Shown: positions 1 through 10,593 of the stretch, one piece after another | Numbering within the stretch: the first letter of the stretch is position 1 | How the letters are laid out: each line of letters opens with the position of its first letter | From: Voacanga thouarsii | Taxonomy: Eukaryota; Streptophyta; Magnoliopsida; Gentianales; Apocynaceae | Assembly: GCA_026120185.1 (NCBI GenBank) | Contig: JANUWF010001481.1 | Location: forward strand, 2,671,001 to 2,735,000 | Reading direction: 5' to 3' | Length of the DNA stretch: 64,000 bases | Translations under genes and position numbers: made by a program | The notes under the pieces: model-generated | What the model saw: only the letters and a program-made list of their open reading frames with translations | What the model was told of the DNA's origin: nothing | Database searches by the model: none

Positions 1-132
1 AAACAAAAGCAAAATGGAAAAGAATGAAAAAGGAACAATTTTGGTGGGTCCTAGACAAAGAAGCAAAGTCAACAAAAACATAAAGCAAAAGGACAAAAGG
101 AAGAAATTGGATTTCAGGCACCTGGCTCGTTT

Positions 133-305
133 GCGGCTCAATTGAGCTGATGCAAGGAAAATGGCTCAATTGAGCCGACACAATAGCATAAAAAGGAAAC
201 AGTAATTCGGTAGCAATTGGTTGTGGCTCAATTGAGCCAATTGCAACAAGGAAAGCTTCCGTGTACCGTGTGGCTTGAATAGAAGGAAGCGGCTCAGATG
301 AGCAG
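133..305 (+). repeat. Cluster of short palindromes based on GGCTCAATTGAGCC in LTR U3
   Basis: Four copies of a 14-16 bp palindrome lie in about 170 bp: 134-149, 163-177 (GGCTCAATTGAGCCG), 224-239 (TGGCTCAATTGAGCCA) and a weaker copy at 290-305. They sit upstream of the TATA box at 538, so they are in U3. The 3' LTR holds a matching but not identical set at 33320-33427. Confidence 0.85.
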
Positions 306-537
306 ATTGCAAGATCAATTGAACCAATTCTGTATGGCTCAATTTCAACATCAATTAATATTTCAATGCACATGACAAGAAGGAAATCAAAATCCAATTG
401 TGTACAATTCTTACAAATTGAAGGCGGTGGACTTCTTCCTTTATTTTTATTTAGAAAATTACAACTCCTTTTTGGTTTTGAATTTTTAGGTAATTACTTC
501 TTCTTTACTTAGGATTTTTTTAGAAACTTTGTAAGCC

Positions 538-545
538 TATAAATA
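538..545 (+). promoter_or_regulatory. TATA box of Gypsy-A 5' LTR
   Basis: TATAAATA in the context GCCTATAAATAAAG, the same as the 3' LTR copy at 33678-33685. The solo LTR at 569 is inserted only about 24 bp downstream, near where transcription would start, so initiation from this copy was probably altered. Confidence 0.65.
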
Positions 546-568
546 AAGTCCAATTACCTTAGAAAAGG

Positions 569-1978
569 TGTTAGTACTATGCTCTAGAGGCAATCACTTA
601 TACATTGTATATGACACATTTTATTTTAATAAAATGCATTATTTATCTTACAGTTTCTTTTGTTTACTTTTATGTAATATAACTGTTCGATAAAGTCCCT
701 AGAACAACACTGTGTTAAGGAAATTATGATAGAGATCATGATATGAGGTTCCTACTACACTGTATAGTGTTAGTACTTAAATAGTCCCTAGTCATAGTAT
801 TAATGAGACAGGACATCATTAATGCGTTAAGACTAGCATGTGTTAGACAGGACATCTGTTAGGTGGTAATTCTCATAACCGTGAGTATTGAGATACTCAA
901 AGTTAACAGATGGATGCTTGTTAATGGAACTAGTTCATTGGATGACCAAGCTTTGAGATAATCACATTGATAACTATTTAGTGCCAGTGATATAATCTCA
1001 ATATAGCAAACGTGCAAGTATCCTTAGATTTGAAATATCCAAGGTATTTTGTTTGCTGAGCTTTGTACTTTGATTCCAATCTCTGGAGCTCGATCGAGGG
1101 CCGCCTATGGGATTGATATTAGGTACATTGTGAGGTAAACGAAAGTAGTTGAGAGGGTTAATAAAGACCTAATAGTATCGGTGAATGTCTCACGGATGCT
1201 TGTTGGTATTGCTACTCCGAAAGTCCTTGACCAAGGCGATTGTGTATTGGAAATAGTTCCAATTGATACACATTTAAAGTAGTGGGTTCTTGGTACAAGT
1301 ACTATTGTATTCGGGCCAGAATTAATTCTAGAGGGAGTTGGCACTAATTCCGTACTCCAAACCGAATGAGATATTGTATGGTGAAAAGAGTTAATTGTAC
1401 TGAAGTTTGTTATTGAAGGGTTCATGTCAAGCCACTTGACTTCCTGGACTCTTGGGTGGTCATGATGTGTTGCTAGATACCGCTCATGATTTGGGAATAT
1501 GGGTTTATTAATTGATGAATTAATAAACCAATCCTAATTAGAATTAATAGGATTAATTCTAATTAATTATGAATTATTAATCTCAAGCACGTTTGGATTA
1601 ATTCATGTTCGCTACCAATTGACTGGGAAACCTAATAGGTCACACACAATAGAGGATTATATACTTAAGATGTTATTTGATAACATAGTGGGATTAATTG
1701 TGAGAAAAAGAAGTTATTGTGGACAAATTATAATTAGTTATAATTTGTGGTCCAAGTTGTAATTGTGACAACTTGATATTTCCAATTATAATTAGGAAAT
1801 TCTAATTATTTTAGAATTTCAAATTTTCAGTGGATTTTGGAACATTTATTGGATATGCTCGAAACCCTAATCTGGGGGTGTGATTCACACGAATATAGGA
1901 ACCACAAAACAAACGTCTTCTTCTTCTTCTTCTTCTTCTTCTTCTTCTTCTTCTTCTTCTTCTTCTTCTTCTTCTTCT

Positions 1979-2061
<83 letters not shown>

Positions 2062-2399
2062 GCTGAAAATGAAAATAGCCCTAGCCACCATCTTTTTCTA
2101 CTAGCACAGGAAATTTTGGTACTTGAATATTCCTCTGTGTGGATTACTGTTAGAGATAATCACACACTGTGATTATAATGGTTAGAGGTTCAACTCTCGT
2201 GAAATTGGATGAAGAGGATTGTTGGATCGCGCCTTGACTTGAAGAAGAAATTTTGTTCTTCAGACGATCAAACAAAGGTAAAAAACTGCTACCTTTATTA
2301 TCTTAATATCTTACTTTCCACACATAGGCAGGTCCTGGGATGGTATCTCGTTTTATTTTCTGTTGTGCCGTATAGGATACGAGCCTGAGATAGCCAACA
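569..2399 (+). mobile_element. Solo copia LTR (Copia-1/2 family)
   Basis: An 1831-bp segment starting TGTTAG and ending CCAACA, flanked by a perfect 5-bp duplication AAAGG (564-568 and 2400-2404). It has no internal region, so it is a solo LTR left by LTR-LTR recombination. It is the plus-strand counterpart of the LTRs of Copia-1 and Copia-2, sharing the CTCTAGAGGCAATCACTT start and the AGGATACGAGCCTGAGATA end. It is longer than those LTRs mainly because of an expanded microsatellite. Confidence 0.93.
1916..2055 (+). repeat. Compound microsatellite (TTC)n(TC)n
   Basis: About 22 TTC units (1916-1983) run directly into about 36 CT units (1984-2055) inside the solo copia LTR. The related LTRs keep only short GAGAGAGGGAAGAAGAAG-like stretches at the matching place (about 21815 and 30715, opposite strand). 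The long Ser/Leu, Phe/Ser and Glu/Arg reading frames over this tract are artefacts of the repeat. Confidence 0.97.
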
Positions 2400-3389
2400 A
2401 AAGGTGTGTGCACAATGTAGAGGCTTTGATATATTTTTTAGAGTGCATCACCAATATTTTCTTGAGAGAAATAATTCAAAGAGGATTGTTCAAAGGGAGT
2501 CTTCAAGGAAAAAAAGAAAGATGCTTATTTATGAGTGCCTTCTTTTCTCTTTTTTTTTTTCTTTTTCTTTAGCAATGATGTGTTCAATATTTTTATTGTA
2601 ATTTAGCATTATTTTGGGATTCATGATTTTGGATTAATTGAGTTATTTGATCAATTCTTTGTCATCTTTGGTATTTGATTACTTAATTTGATTGGTTAGT
2701 GAAGCGAGCTCTTCTAATTGACTTGAGACGACGATGTTAAGAGTTTCATTGGATTGATTTTGTATTTGCCTAATCTTAATGGACTTGAGCGACGAAGTTA
2801 AGATTACAGGACTAAGTGATCAAAGATTAGTTAATTTTGCCTCGAGCATATGGTTATTAGCTAATTTCATATTTATAAGGAATTGAGCCTAATGCATGTT
2901 TTGGTTAGGATTAGCTTGATTGGAAAATCTATTAATGTAATCAAAATATAGGATTCCATGGATTGAGACATGAAGTGGGATTTATCTAACTAGAATCATG
3001 ACTTGTGAGACAATTGAGTTTTACTTTATATTCCTTCATGATGCCAAGATAATAATTAGTTGAGAGAATTGCTAATTAGTTCATTTTCATGTTTTCCAGG
3101 GTACTTGTCTAAATTACATAAACCTACATCCTTGAGTTTTATATGTTTCTTTAGTTTTTCTTTTTATTCTTTTTTCACTTTATTTGGGTCGGTTAAACAA
3201 TGAAAGAAAAGTGATTAGTGTATATTTGTTCTTTTGAGGATCGATACTCGTTAATTCCCTATATTATGCTTGCGATGAGTATACTTGCTCACATGTGTAT
3301 TTTAGGATAAATGTTTTAATTAAAACCTAATTAAGGGATTGATTTAAAATTGATAATTTTATATACCCAAAATTTACGCATCAAACTTT

Positions 3390-3409
3390 TGGCGCCGTTG
3401 TCGGGGAAC
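3390..3409 (+). other. Primer binding site of Gypsy-A (tRNA-Asp type)
   Basis: TGGCGCCGTTGTCGGGGAAC begins 6 bp after the LTR end. It is complementary to the 3' end of plant tRNA-Asp (known PBS form TGGCGCCGTTGCCGGGGATC) apart from a few changes. This PBS is typical of the Athila/Tat branch of Ty3/gypsy. Confidence 0.88.
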
Positions 3410-3899
3410 AATATAATCAAAGCTTGGATTTTATTGATTTAACCATGTTTATATGTTTATATGTATGTAAATATGTAAATACGTATATATGTTCCTTGTA
3501 TGAAGAAGTGCCATATTTTGTTGTTTGTATAATTGTATTTTAATTTCACTATATGTTGTAAATATATAAATAGGTAAATACATGTTAATAATTACTAACT
3601 TATCTTTTTGTGTTTGTATATATTGTATATTTAGTTATTTAATTTTACTAACCTAATGTTAATGTGAAATATATGCACTAATTGTAGTTTTAATATGATG
3701 GTTTTTATGTTAATACTTTTGAGTCACTACTAACTCTTTTTATTTTCAGGTTTAGACTTTTTGTTTATGTACACTAGCACGATATTTTGGACTTTTTGCT
3801 TATGTAGTTTAATATTTAATTTATGAATTCTTGTTTCAAATATACTGTGGTCATGCATTCAATTAGGATAGTTTTTAGTTATATATATAAAAACAAATT

Positions 3900-4027
3900 T
3901 GGGGCAGAGCTGACTTAGCACCAGGCTAGAAAATGGCCTGGGCATGGTCCAGCACTACACGAAAAAAAACAGAGCTTACCTGGCGCTAGGCTAGAAAATG
4001 GAGATGGCGCCAGGCCAGCTCTGCCCA
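3900..4027 (+). repeat. Imperfect inverted repeat in the Gypsy-A leader
   Basis: GGGGCAGAGCTGACTTAGCA near 3900 is mirrored by an arm ending GGCCAGCTCTGCCC near 4027, with arms of about 22 bp. Between them lie two copies of a CAGGCTAGAAAATGG / TAGGCTAGAAAATGG motif. The RNA could form a long hairpin just after the primer site. No TSD or transposon ends were seen. Confidence 0.6.
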
Positions 4028-4033
4028 ATAGTA

Positions 4034-4035
<2 letters not shown>

Positions 4036-4080
<45 letters not shown>

Positions 4081-4097
4081 TTATTTATTTATTTATT
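4036..4097 (+). repeat. (TA)n followed by (TTTA)n microsatellite
   Basis: About 20 AT units (4036-4077) followed by five TTTA units. Low-complexity DNA inside the Gypsy-A interior. Confidence 0.95.
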
Positions 4098-5114
4098 TCT
4101 CCCTTTTTCGTTGTTTCCTTATTCTTTTTCTTTTCTTCCAAAATTTTTCCTATTTTGTCTTTTCTTTCTCCCCCCCCCTTTCTTTTCTTTACTTGATTGT
4201 TTCTCTTGTTTGTCACGTGAAACACTATTTGTTTGTTTTCTCTTATTTCTCTTGTTTATCCTCTTCTTTTCTTCTGCAACCTATTCTTCTTCTTCTAATT
4301 ATCCCCATGAATTAAAAGTCATAACACTCACATGTTGGGGAATACATTGGTGCAAAACTTTATAGATTTTATCCTCTTGAATTTCTTAGCATTTTATATA
4401 TGTATTTTTTGTGAAAAAAATTTTAGAATGGATTGTAAATCTTGTGTTTGCTTCTCAAAATTATCTATGCATGTTTCAAAATTTTTGCAATTATGGAAAT
4501 TGTGCCTCCTTAAGATATTTTGCTATGGTGATTAAAGTTGGTTGACATTGTGCTTTTGAGATCTACATTGGATACTCTTCTTGTTTTTCTTGAGCATCAA
4601 AACCTTGGAAAAGTTCTTCACTGAAAAGAGAATCATGTGCAAAGGGGGAGACAAGGAGGACCTCGTGGTCCATTTAGTGGTTCTATTAGACAATCTGGAG
4701 GCTCGTTTGGAGGCTCTACTTCGAGGAGGACTTAAAGGCTTTGACTTTCTATTTTTCTTCTCTCTTGATTTTTATTTTCTTTCAATTACTCTTTAGGCTT
4801 TTACTTGTATGTTCATTTTTCTTTTTGTAGGCTTATGTCACTGGTAATAATTCTTCCAACTTCTTGAAGGATGAACTTCTCTTATCTTGGAGAGTATTGC
4901 TTAAACTTTCTACCCCTTTATCATTTTTTGTCCCATTGGAGATGCTTTCTTGTGTTTATTTTTAGCCAATGAGGACATTATCCAGTTTAAGTGTGGGAGA
5001 GTGGTTTAGTGATATTCTTGATCCAAGTTTTTATCAATTTTCTTAGTGATCAATTATCATGATGTTTTCTTGTTGTTGAGTTACTATGGAATTTGAAATT
5101 TGGACAACTATTTT

Positions 5115-5975
5115 TTATGAGACTCCGTTTCATCATGAAATTTAAGATAAAGGAGGGGGAGATGTGACCATGCAAAGACAAGGGCCGACGACGAAGATGG
5201 ACGAAACTAGACCAAAAAAGAGGCCTCCAGAGGACAGCCGGCGCCGGCTCCATTCTGTCCACAATGGCTGTGTTTGGGCAATTCAACCGCCAAAGACAGA
5301 ACACAGCCAGCGCTGGCAGTGATGTCCAAATCGGCGCCAGCTGCATTCTGGGCACTCGCCGACAACCCGCTTTTTAATGCTTTTCTCCGACTTTCTTCAT
5401 TTTTAATTGCTTGTAAAGACTTATTAAGACCCAAAAACTGTAATAGAACATCAGGGTTTACTTAGCTAGGGTTATGATAGTATAAATAGAACCTTAGTCA
5501 TTTGAAAAAAGAACACACAACATTTTGAAATCAGATTGAGAGAGAATCTTGAGAGGCCAAGCCTCCTTGTTCATCTTGTTCAAGACCAAGTTTAAGGGTT
5601 AGTCCTCCTTTTGTAAGAGTTTATAAATCTTGTGGATAATCTAATGTTATTTTCTTTGAATGGGTCTTAGTTGCTTTGTTCTTCTAAGGCTTGTGTGGAA
5701 TATAATATTTGGGTGCCTATTTTCTCTATTCTATTTGTTCTTGCTTGTCTTTGTTGCTTCAAGGATATTAGGGTGAGAATATAGTAGAACTTTCTACTCA
5801 TCTTGAGGGTCTTTGAGGCTTTGTTCTTCAAGGGTTTGAAAGAGTGTAGGTAGTTGGGTTACTTCCTCCTTTTGTCACAAGAAAAGTCCCTATTTTTGGT
5901 TCCTTTGTTTGAACTGAACACACATCTACTAAAACACCACAACACCAAGAAAAGCCTCCACAAAAAGTTATATCA
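5115..5975 (+). repeat. 5' LTR of the chromovirus
   Basis: This 861-bp LTR starts TTATGAGACTCCG, where the other LTR has TGATGAGACTCCG, so its first dinucleotide is mutated. It ends TATATCA. It contains the palindrome GCCGGCGCCGGC at 5237-5248 and a TATA box at 5481. Confidence 0.9.
5481..5490 (+). promoter_or_regulatory. TATA box of the chromovirus 5' LTR
   Basis: TATAAATAGA in the LTR; the 3' LTR has the same box at 9450-9459. Its position near the middle of the LTR fits a U3/R boundary shortly downstream. Confidence 0.65.
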
Positions 5976-5982
5976 AAGAGTT

Positions 5983-6000
5983 TGGTATCAGAGTTAGGTT
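5983..6000 (+). other. Primer binding site of the chromovirus (initiator-Met type)
   Basis: TGGTATCAGAGTTAGGTT lies 7 bp after the LTR end. It matches the common plant retrotransposon PBS TGGTATCAGAGC at all but the last of its 12 positions. Confidence 0.85.
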
Positions 6001-6880
6001 AAGCTTGATTCCCATCAAAGCTTGAAAATAAGAAAGGAGCCCTACAAAGTGAAGAAAAGAGACAAACCAGAAAATCCCGTAACTCAAAACTTGCTCCAAA
6101 AAAGACCTTGAAATTTTTGTTATTTCTTGATATTTCTGTTGGGAAATTGCTCCTTTATGTTATTGTAAACCTTGGGAACAAATTTGTCTTGTGTTTGTGG
6201 TGAAACTTTGCTTGAATATAGTTGAAAATTCTGATTGCTCTTGAGTGATGAGTTGCAGCCAAGGTGTTTGATAAATGTTCCATGAGAGTGTTTTTTGCTA
6301 TAGTTGGGAACTTTAATTCTTGATTTTTATTCCTTGGGTTTTATGACTTGTTATATCGCTCTAATATTGAATTTCATGATCATTGAACTCAATTTCTCTA
6401 TTGCACACTAGTGACCATCTTCTTCTTCATCATCCTAGTTTTAGTTGTTCTTGTCTCTTTATTTTTGATAATTCTTGTTTGTTTCTTGCTTAGAATTGTT
6501 TCTTGTGTGCTTAGTGCTTGTTCTTGATTTGATTGAATCCACCTTTTCTTGAATTCTTAATCTAAAACTTGATTGTTTGAGGTGCCCAACAAGTGTTTGT
6601 TGAAATTCCCCTAAGACCCCCAAATTGGAAAATTCTCTTGATTTGTGTGACTCACTTAGCTGGACTAAATCTTCAGCTATTGGGGAGAATTGGGGTCGAA
6701 TAAGAAGGCTTGAGTGTTGAAAAAAAGGCAAGAGGGTGAGCTTATCATTAAAAGAGCCTAAGAGAGTAAACACGAGGGTGGAGTGATCAACCTTGAGAGC
6801 CAACAAGCAAGGAAGTGCAGTAAGGATCGATTTTTCTTTCTAATCTCTTGTTTTGCAGGTATAGACAAGTAAATACTCTA
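6001..6880 (+). other. Chromovirus leader, no coding signal
   Basis: Leader between the primer site and the first gag-like residues. Reading frames here are short and unlike retroelement proteins. I see no further structure. Confidence 0.5.
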
Positions 6881-9062
6881 CCACCATAGCCCATGAACAA
6901 GAGGTCTCTAGGCCTAACACAAGTGGACCTAGTAGACCTCAAGAAGAACCCATTGATGCTAGGGTTTTGCGTAAAGACTTGTAAGCTATGATGAGGACTA
7001 TGTGAAGTGGGTTCCAAAACATGAAAAGGGAGTTGATAAATCATCTTGGACAATCTTCTACCGTTGCACAAAGGAGAAACCAAGAACGATTTTAAGCACC
7101 TAGCCCTAGAATGAGGGATAATGATGCCCACACTCCTCCATTACATGCCCAACAAGGGGAAGAGTTGGATGAACACTCTATTGGGGGGTTTTCAACAAGC
7201 TCCTATGAAAGGAGGAAGACATGGCTTGAGAGGAGGAGGAAGAAGGGGCCAAGAAAGTAATGGTGGGGACAACCCAAGAGGGGCTAGAAAGAGAGTTTAA
7301 GGGAGTTAAAGAATGGTATGAGGGGGAGCACATTGCAGCCTTTGAGGAACAACATAGAGGAAGGGGCCATAGAAGAGGTAGGAGAGAAGAAAATAATGAG
7401 GAGAGGGAGCGTGAGTGCAGAAGTTGTTCAAGTTTGCTACAACAACTAAATGGGAAGGAAGAGTCGCAAGGAAAAAGGGGAGAATCCCAAGCTTCTATAA
7501 GCATAGTATAAAAAGGAGTAGTAGAGGATTAACTTGTAAGATTTGTTATAGTACAAGGCACACAATGTTTGACTGTACAAATAAATGGGAATATGAAAGA
7601 TATTATGGGGTGCACATTTGCAAAGGAAAGAGGCAAATTGAGAAGCAAAAAACTAAACTTGAAGCCAAAATGGCCAAGAAAAATGTTGTAGATGTCGAGG
7701 ACCCAAGAAGGACAAGAAGTGAAGAAACAATTGAGAGGGTTGAACAAAATGAATTACGTAGCTTTGAAAAGGAGGAGAAGCTAGAAAGGGAAGCCAAAGA
7801 CCAAGAAATGCTCAATCAAAATGAAGAAGTAGTGCATGAAGTAGTTAAGGAAAATGTTGATGAGCTTGATGAGGAGCTTAGTAATGATGAAAAAGAAGAC
7901 GTAGATCCATTGAGTTCAATAAATAGGGTGACTAAGGAATATTATAACATTTTATTCTTTCTAGAGGATGAGTCAAACCCATTAGAAATGTTAGAGGAGA
8001 ATGTGCAAGAAGAAGTTGAGCAAAAGAGTATGGAATTTATTGAAGAGCCAAAGAATTCAAAAATTGAGATAAAAAATGAACAAATACGTGCTATAGATGA
8101 AGGTTCCCAAAGTGCTTCAAGTACTCATGAAGTGGAAGAAATCTCGCATCAACAAGAGGAGAGAAAGAGAAGTTGGCTAGAGGTGGTGCAAAAGCAAATA
8201 AAAATGAGTGAGACTAGTAAGAATGAAGAATCCAGTTCAACTTCACAAAATGACATCAAATCTAGTGGAGAAGATAGAGTGGGTAGAAGAGATGGGAATA
8301 CACTTGAGAGATGCTCTCTTAGTTTGGAGAGGATTACATTTATTGGGTATAATGTAAGTGCCAAAGGGATTGAGGTTGAAGAAGGACAGGTGAAAGCCAT
8401 CCAAGATTGACCAACCCCTACCACCATTACCCAAGTCCCTAGTAAGGTGAACAAAGATCAAAGAATTATGAAGGAGCAAGAAAAGAAGAAGGAAGCGCAG
8501 GATGTTAATCCAAAACAAGAAATTGAGAGGAGAGAAAAAGAGAGGCAAGAAAAAGAGTTTGGTATTAGTGAGCAAGGTCAAGAGAGGGGAGGTAAACGAA
8601 GAGTGAATTTATTTGAAAAAGAAAGTGAGGTCATAGAGGCTAAAGAAGCCAAGGATCTGGATATTCTTCTTTTATGCAATTGTTCTTATGTTTCTACTAA
8701 TGATTTCTCATTGTTTTTGCCTAATAACATTGTAGCTATGCCTCAAGTATTTGAAGTTGTTGTTCCAAAAGAAGAGGTCAACCGAACACTTGCCCAACTC
8801 TTGCGGGCCATAATCAAGGAAAACTTGACCAAATGGGAGGAATGCTGGCCACAATTTGAGTTTGTTTGCAAAAGGGCTTTTCACTCTACCATTCTTTATT
8901 CCCCTTTTGAAATTATGAATGGTTTTAGTTCCTTAACTCCTTTTGAATTGATTCCCTTGCCTATAGGTGAACGGATGATCCTTGATAGAGCTAAGAAGGT
9001 GGCAGTGGTGAAGGCAGCTCCATGAAGAAGAAGGCAAGGATTCGGAGACGAATCCTTTTCAA
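6880..9062 (+). pseudogene. Scrambled chromovirus gag-pol remnant
   Basis: Near 6890-7250 a gag-like stretch has several stops. The long frame at 7415-8410 contains a CCHC zinc knuckle (C-x2-C-x4-H-x4-C, about 7535-7580), then a Glu/Lys-rich linker, then an RT/RNase H-junction fragment containing FIGYNVSAKGIEVEEGQ (about 8335-8390) that ends at a TGA where the family has Trp. A second frame, 8447-9025, has a Glu/Lys-rich start, a piece like the protease-RT linker (VSTNDFSLFLPNNIV), then directly the integrase core end (LRAIIKENLTKWEECWP; HSTILYSPFEIMNGF). The order knuckle, RT piece, pre-RT linker, integrase is not that of an intact element, so two deletion products seem joined. The last residues, FKEGDMMRLRF, read into the 3' LTR. 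Confidence 0.75.
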
Positions 9063-9073
9063 GGAAGGGGATA
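9061..9073 (+). other. Polypurine tract of the chromovirus
   Basis: AAGGAAGGGGATA directly precedes the 3' LTR start TGATGAGACT, where plus-strand priming occurs in LTR elements. Confidence 0.65.
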
Positions 9074-9944
9074 TGATGAGACTCCGCTTCATCATGAAGT
9101 TGAAGAAAAAGGAGGGAGAGGTGTGAACATGCAGAGACAAGGGTCGGCGACGAAGATGGACGAAACTAGACAAAAAAGGAGGCCTCCAGAGGACAGCCGG
9201 CGCCGGCTCCAAGCAACCAAACCGACGCCGACTCCATTCTGTCCTTGCAATTTAACCACCGAAGACAGAACACAGCCAGCGCCGGCTGTGATGTCCAAAC
9301 TGGCGCCGGCTGCACTATGGGCACCCGCCGACAACCCCGCTTTTAATGCTTTTCTCTGACTTTTTTCATTTTTAATTACTTGTAAAGACTTATTATTACC
9401 CAAAAACTATAATAGAACATTGGGGTTTACTTAGCTAGGGTTATGATAATATAAATAGAACCTTAGTCATTTGAAAAAAGAACACATAATATTTTGAAAT
9501 AAGATTGAGAGAGAATCTTGAGAGGCCAAGCCTCCTTGTTCATCTTGTTCAAGACCAAGCTTAAGGGTTAGTTCTCCTTTTGTAAGAGTCTATAAATCTT
9601 TTGGATAATCCAATGTTGTTTTCTTTGAATGGGTCTTAGTTGATTTGTTCTTCTAATGTTTGTTTGGAATACAATATTTGGGTGTCTATTTTCTTTATTC
9701 TATTTGTTCTTGCTTGCCTTTGTTGCTTCAAGGATATTAGGGTGAGAATATAGTAGAACTTTCTACTCATCTTGAGGGTCTTTGAGGCTTTGTTCTTCAA
9801 GGTTTTGAAAGAGTGTAGGTAGTTGGGTTACTTCCACCTTTTGTCACAAGAAAAGTACCTGTTTTTGGTCCTTTTGTTTAAACTAAACACACAGCCACTA
9901 AAACACCACAACACCAAGAAAAGCCTCCACAAAAAGTCATATCA
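9074..9944 (+). repeat. 3' LTR of the chromovirus
   Basis: An 871-bp direct repeat of 5115-5975 with intact TGAT...ATCA ends and the ATTTT duplication after it. It contains GCCGGCGCCGGC at 9196-9207 and a TATA box at 9450. Its first 50 bp still read as the integrase C-terminal end, so the LTR has captured, or always overlapped, the pol end. Confidence 0.9.
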
Positions 9945-9949
9945 ATTTT

Positions 9950-10593
9950 GCCATCTTGGAAAAAATTTCTTTGCAAATTTTGAAATTTGAAAGTTGGAAG
10001 ATTTAGAGCTAAATTAGGTTTATTCATTTATAATGAAATTATGATTTTCTTTTTTACTTTAGATTTGGATTTGTCATTCGCTATGGTTGATTTTATTTAA
10101 AAAGTTAAACTTGTGTATTAAGTAAGATTTTGCTAAGTCTTGAAAATTTAAGTTAACTTTGGTTATATTGGGTATTTGAGTTTTATTTTATTCTTTGAGT
10201 TTGAAAATGGATGATATGATGAAGTATGGGAAGAGTTGATGATTAATTCTTGTATTATGGATTTAAAATTTGCATAACTTTTGAGTTTTGAATAAGGAAT
10301 GTGAGATGAAAAAATCTGAGTTGAAAAAAAAATGTGAGATGGAAAAAATTGAGTTGAAAAAAAAAATAGTCTTATTTTTAATCGTTGAAGACCTTTAGCT
10401 GAAAAGGGGGTCAATATGGAGAGAAGCAGCTAGTGTATTTGGTGCACTCTCTTGAGGCTATCCCAAAGGCAAAAAGGCAAGAAAGAGCAAAGAAAAAAAA
10501 TGTGTTGAAAGAAAATATGTTGAAAAAATAATGATGATTATAAGGGGGCCAAAACGGTATATGAAGAAAAATCCATGCACTTCAGGCTATTAA
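9950..10593 (+). other. Gypsy-A internal region, middle part
   Basis: AT-rich non-coding DNA between the chromovirus and Copia-1. Repeated units of the type GAGTTGAAAAAAAAAATGTGAG occur near 10310-10370. Taken to be Gypsy-A interior because it lies between the two insertions. Confidence 0.5.

Larger units (their letters stand above)
1..3383 (+). repeat. 5' LTR of Gypsy-A (left end missing, interrupted)
   Basis: Bases 1-568 match about 33195-33715 and bases 2405-3383 match about 33711-34677, so this is one LTR split by the insertion at 569-2399. It ends in the sequence TTTACGCATCA, five bases before the primer-site region, as expected for a 5' LTR. About 360 bp of its start lie outside the window, judged from the 3' copy. 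Confidence 0.88.
3410..5109 (+). other. Gypsy-A internal region, non-coding
   Basis: No convincing gag or pol frame. Around 4640-4735 one frame is rich in Arg and Gly, possibly a gag tail remnant, but too short to assign. At 4970-5010 the sequence around GAGGACATTATCCAGTTTAA corresponds to the post-integrase region of Gypsy-D (about 40960-40990, opposite strand). The interior therefore jumps from leader to 3' untranslated region, as expected if gag-pol was deleted. Confidence 0.6.
5115..9944 (+). mobile_element. Chromovirus-type Ty3/gypsy element, internally rearranged
   Basis: Two direct LTRs (5115-5975 and 9074-9944) bound this 4.8-kb element, flanked by a perfect ATTTT duplication (5110-5114, 9945-9949). 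An initiator-Met-type primer site follows the left LTR. Coding remnants show a gag CCHC knuckle, an RT fragment and the end of an integrase core resembling Reina-like chromoviruses. It is inserted in the Gypsy-A interior and lacks a complete RT, RNase H and chromodomain. Confidence 0.9.

Noticed and set aside
1827..2172. Several long frames with poly-Ser/Leu, poly-Phe, poly-Lys, poly-Glu and poly-Arg
   Set aside because: They are the six-frame reading of the (TTC)n(TC)n microsatellite; repeats of these units are open in all frames.
3998..4365. Hydrophobic frames resembling membrane proteins
   Set aside because: They start in an (AT)n/(TTTA)n tract and continue through T/C-rich DNA; the composition alone gives Phe, Leu, Ile and Tyr.
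5050..5465. Frames of about 75-100 residues with Ala/Pro-rich wording, repeated near 9000-9400
   Set aside because: They lie in the two chromovirus LTRs over the GC-rich modules, overlap each other on both strands and have no known domain.
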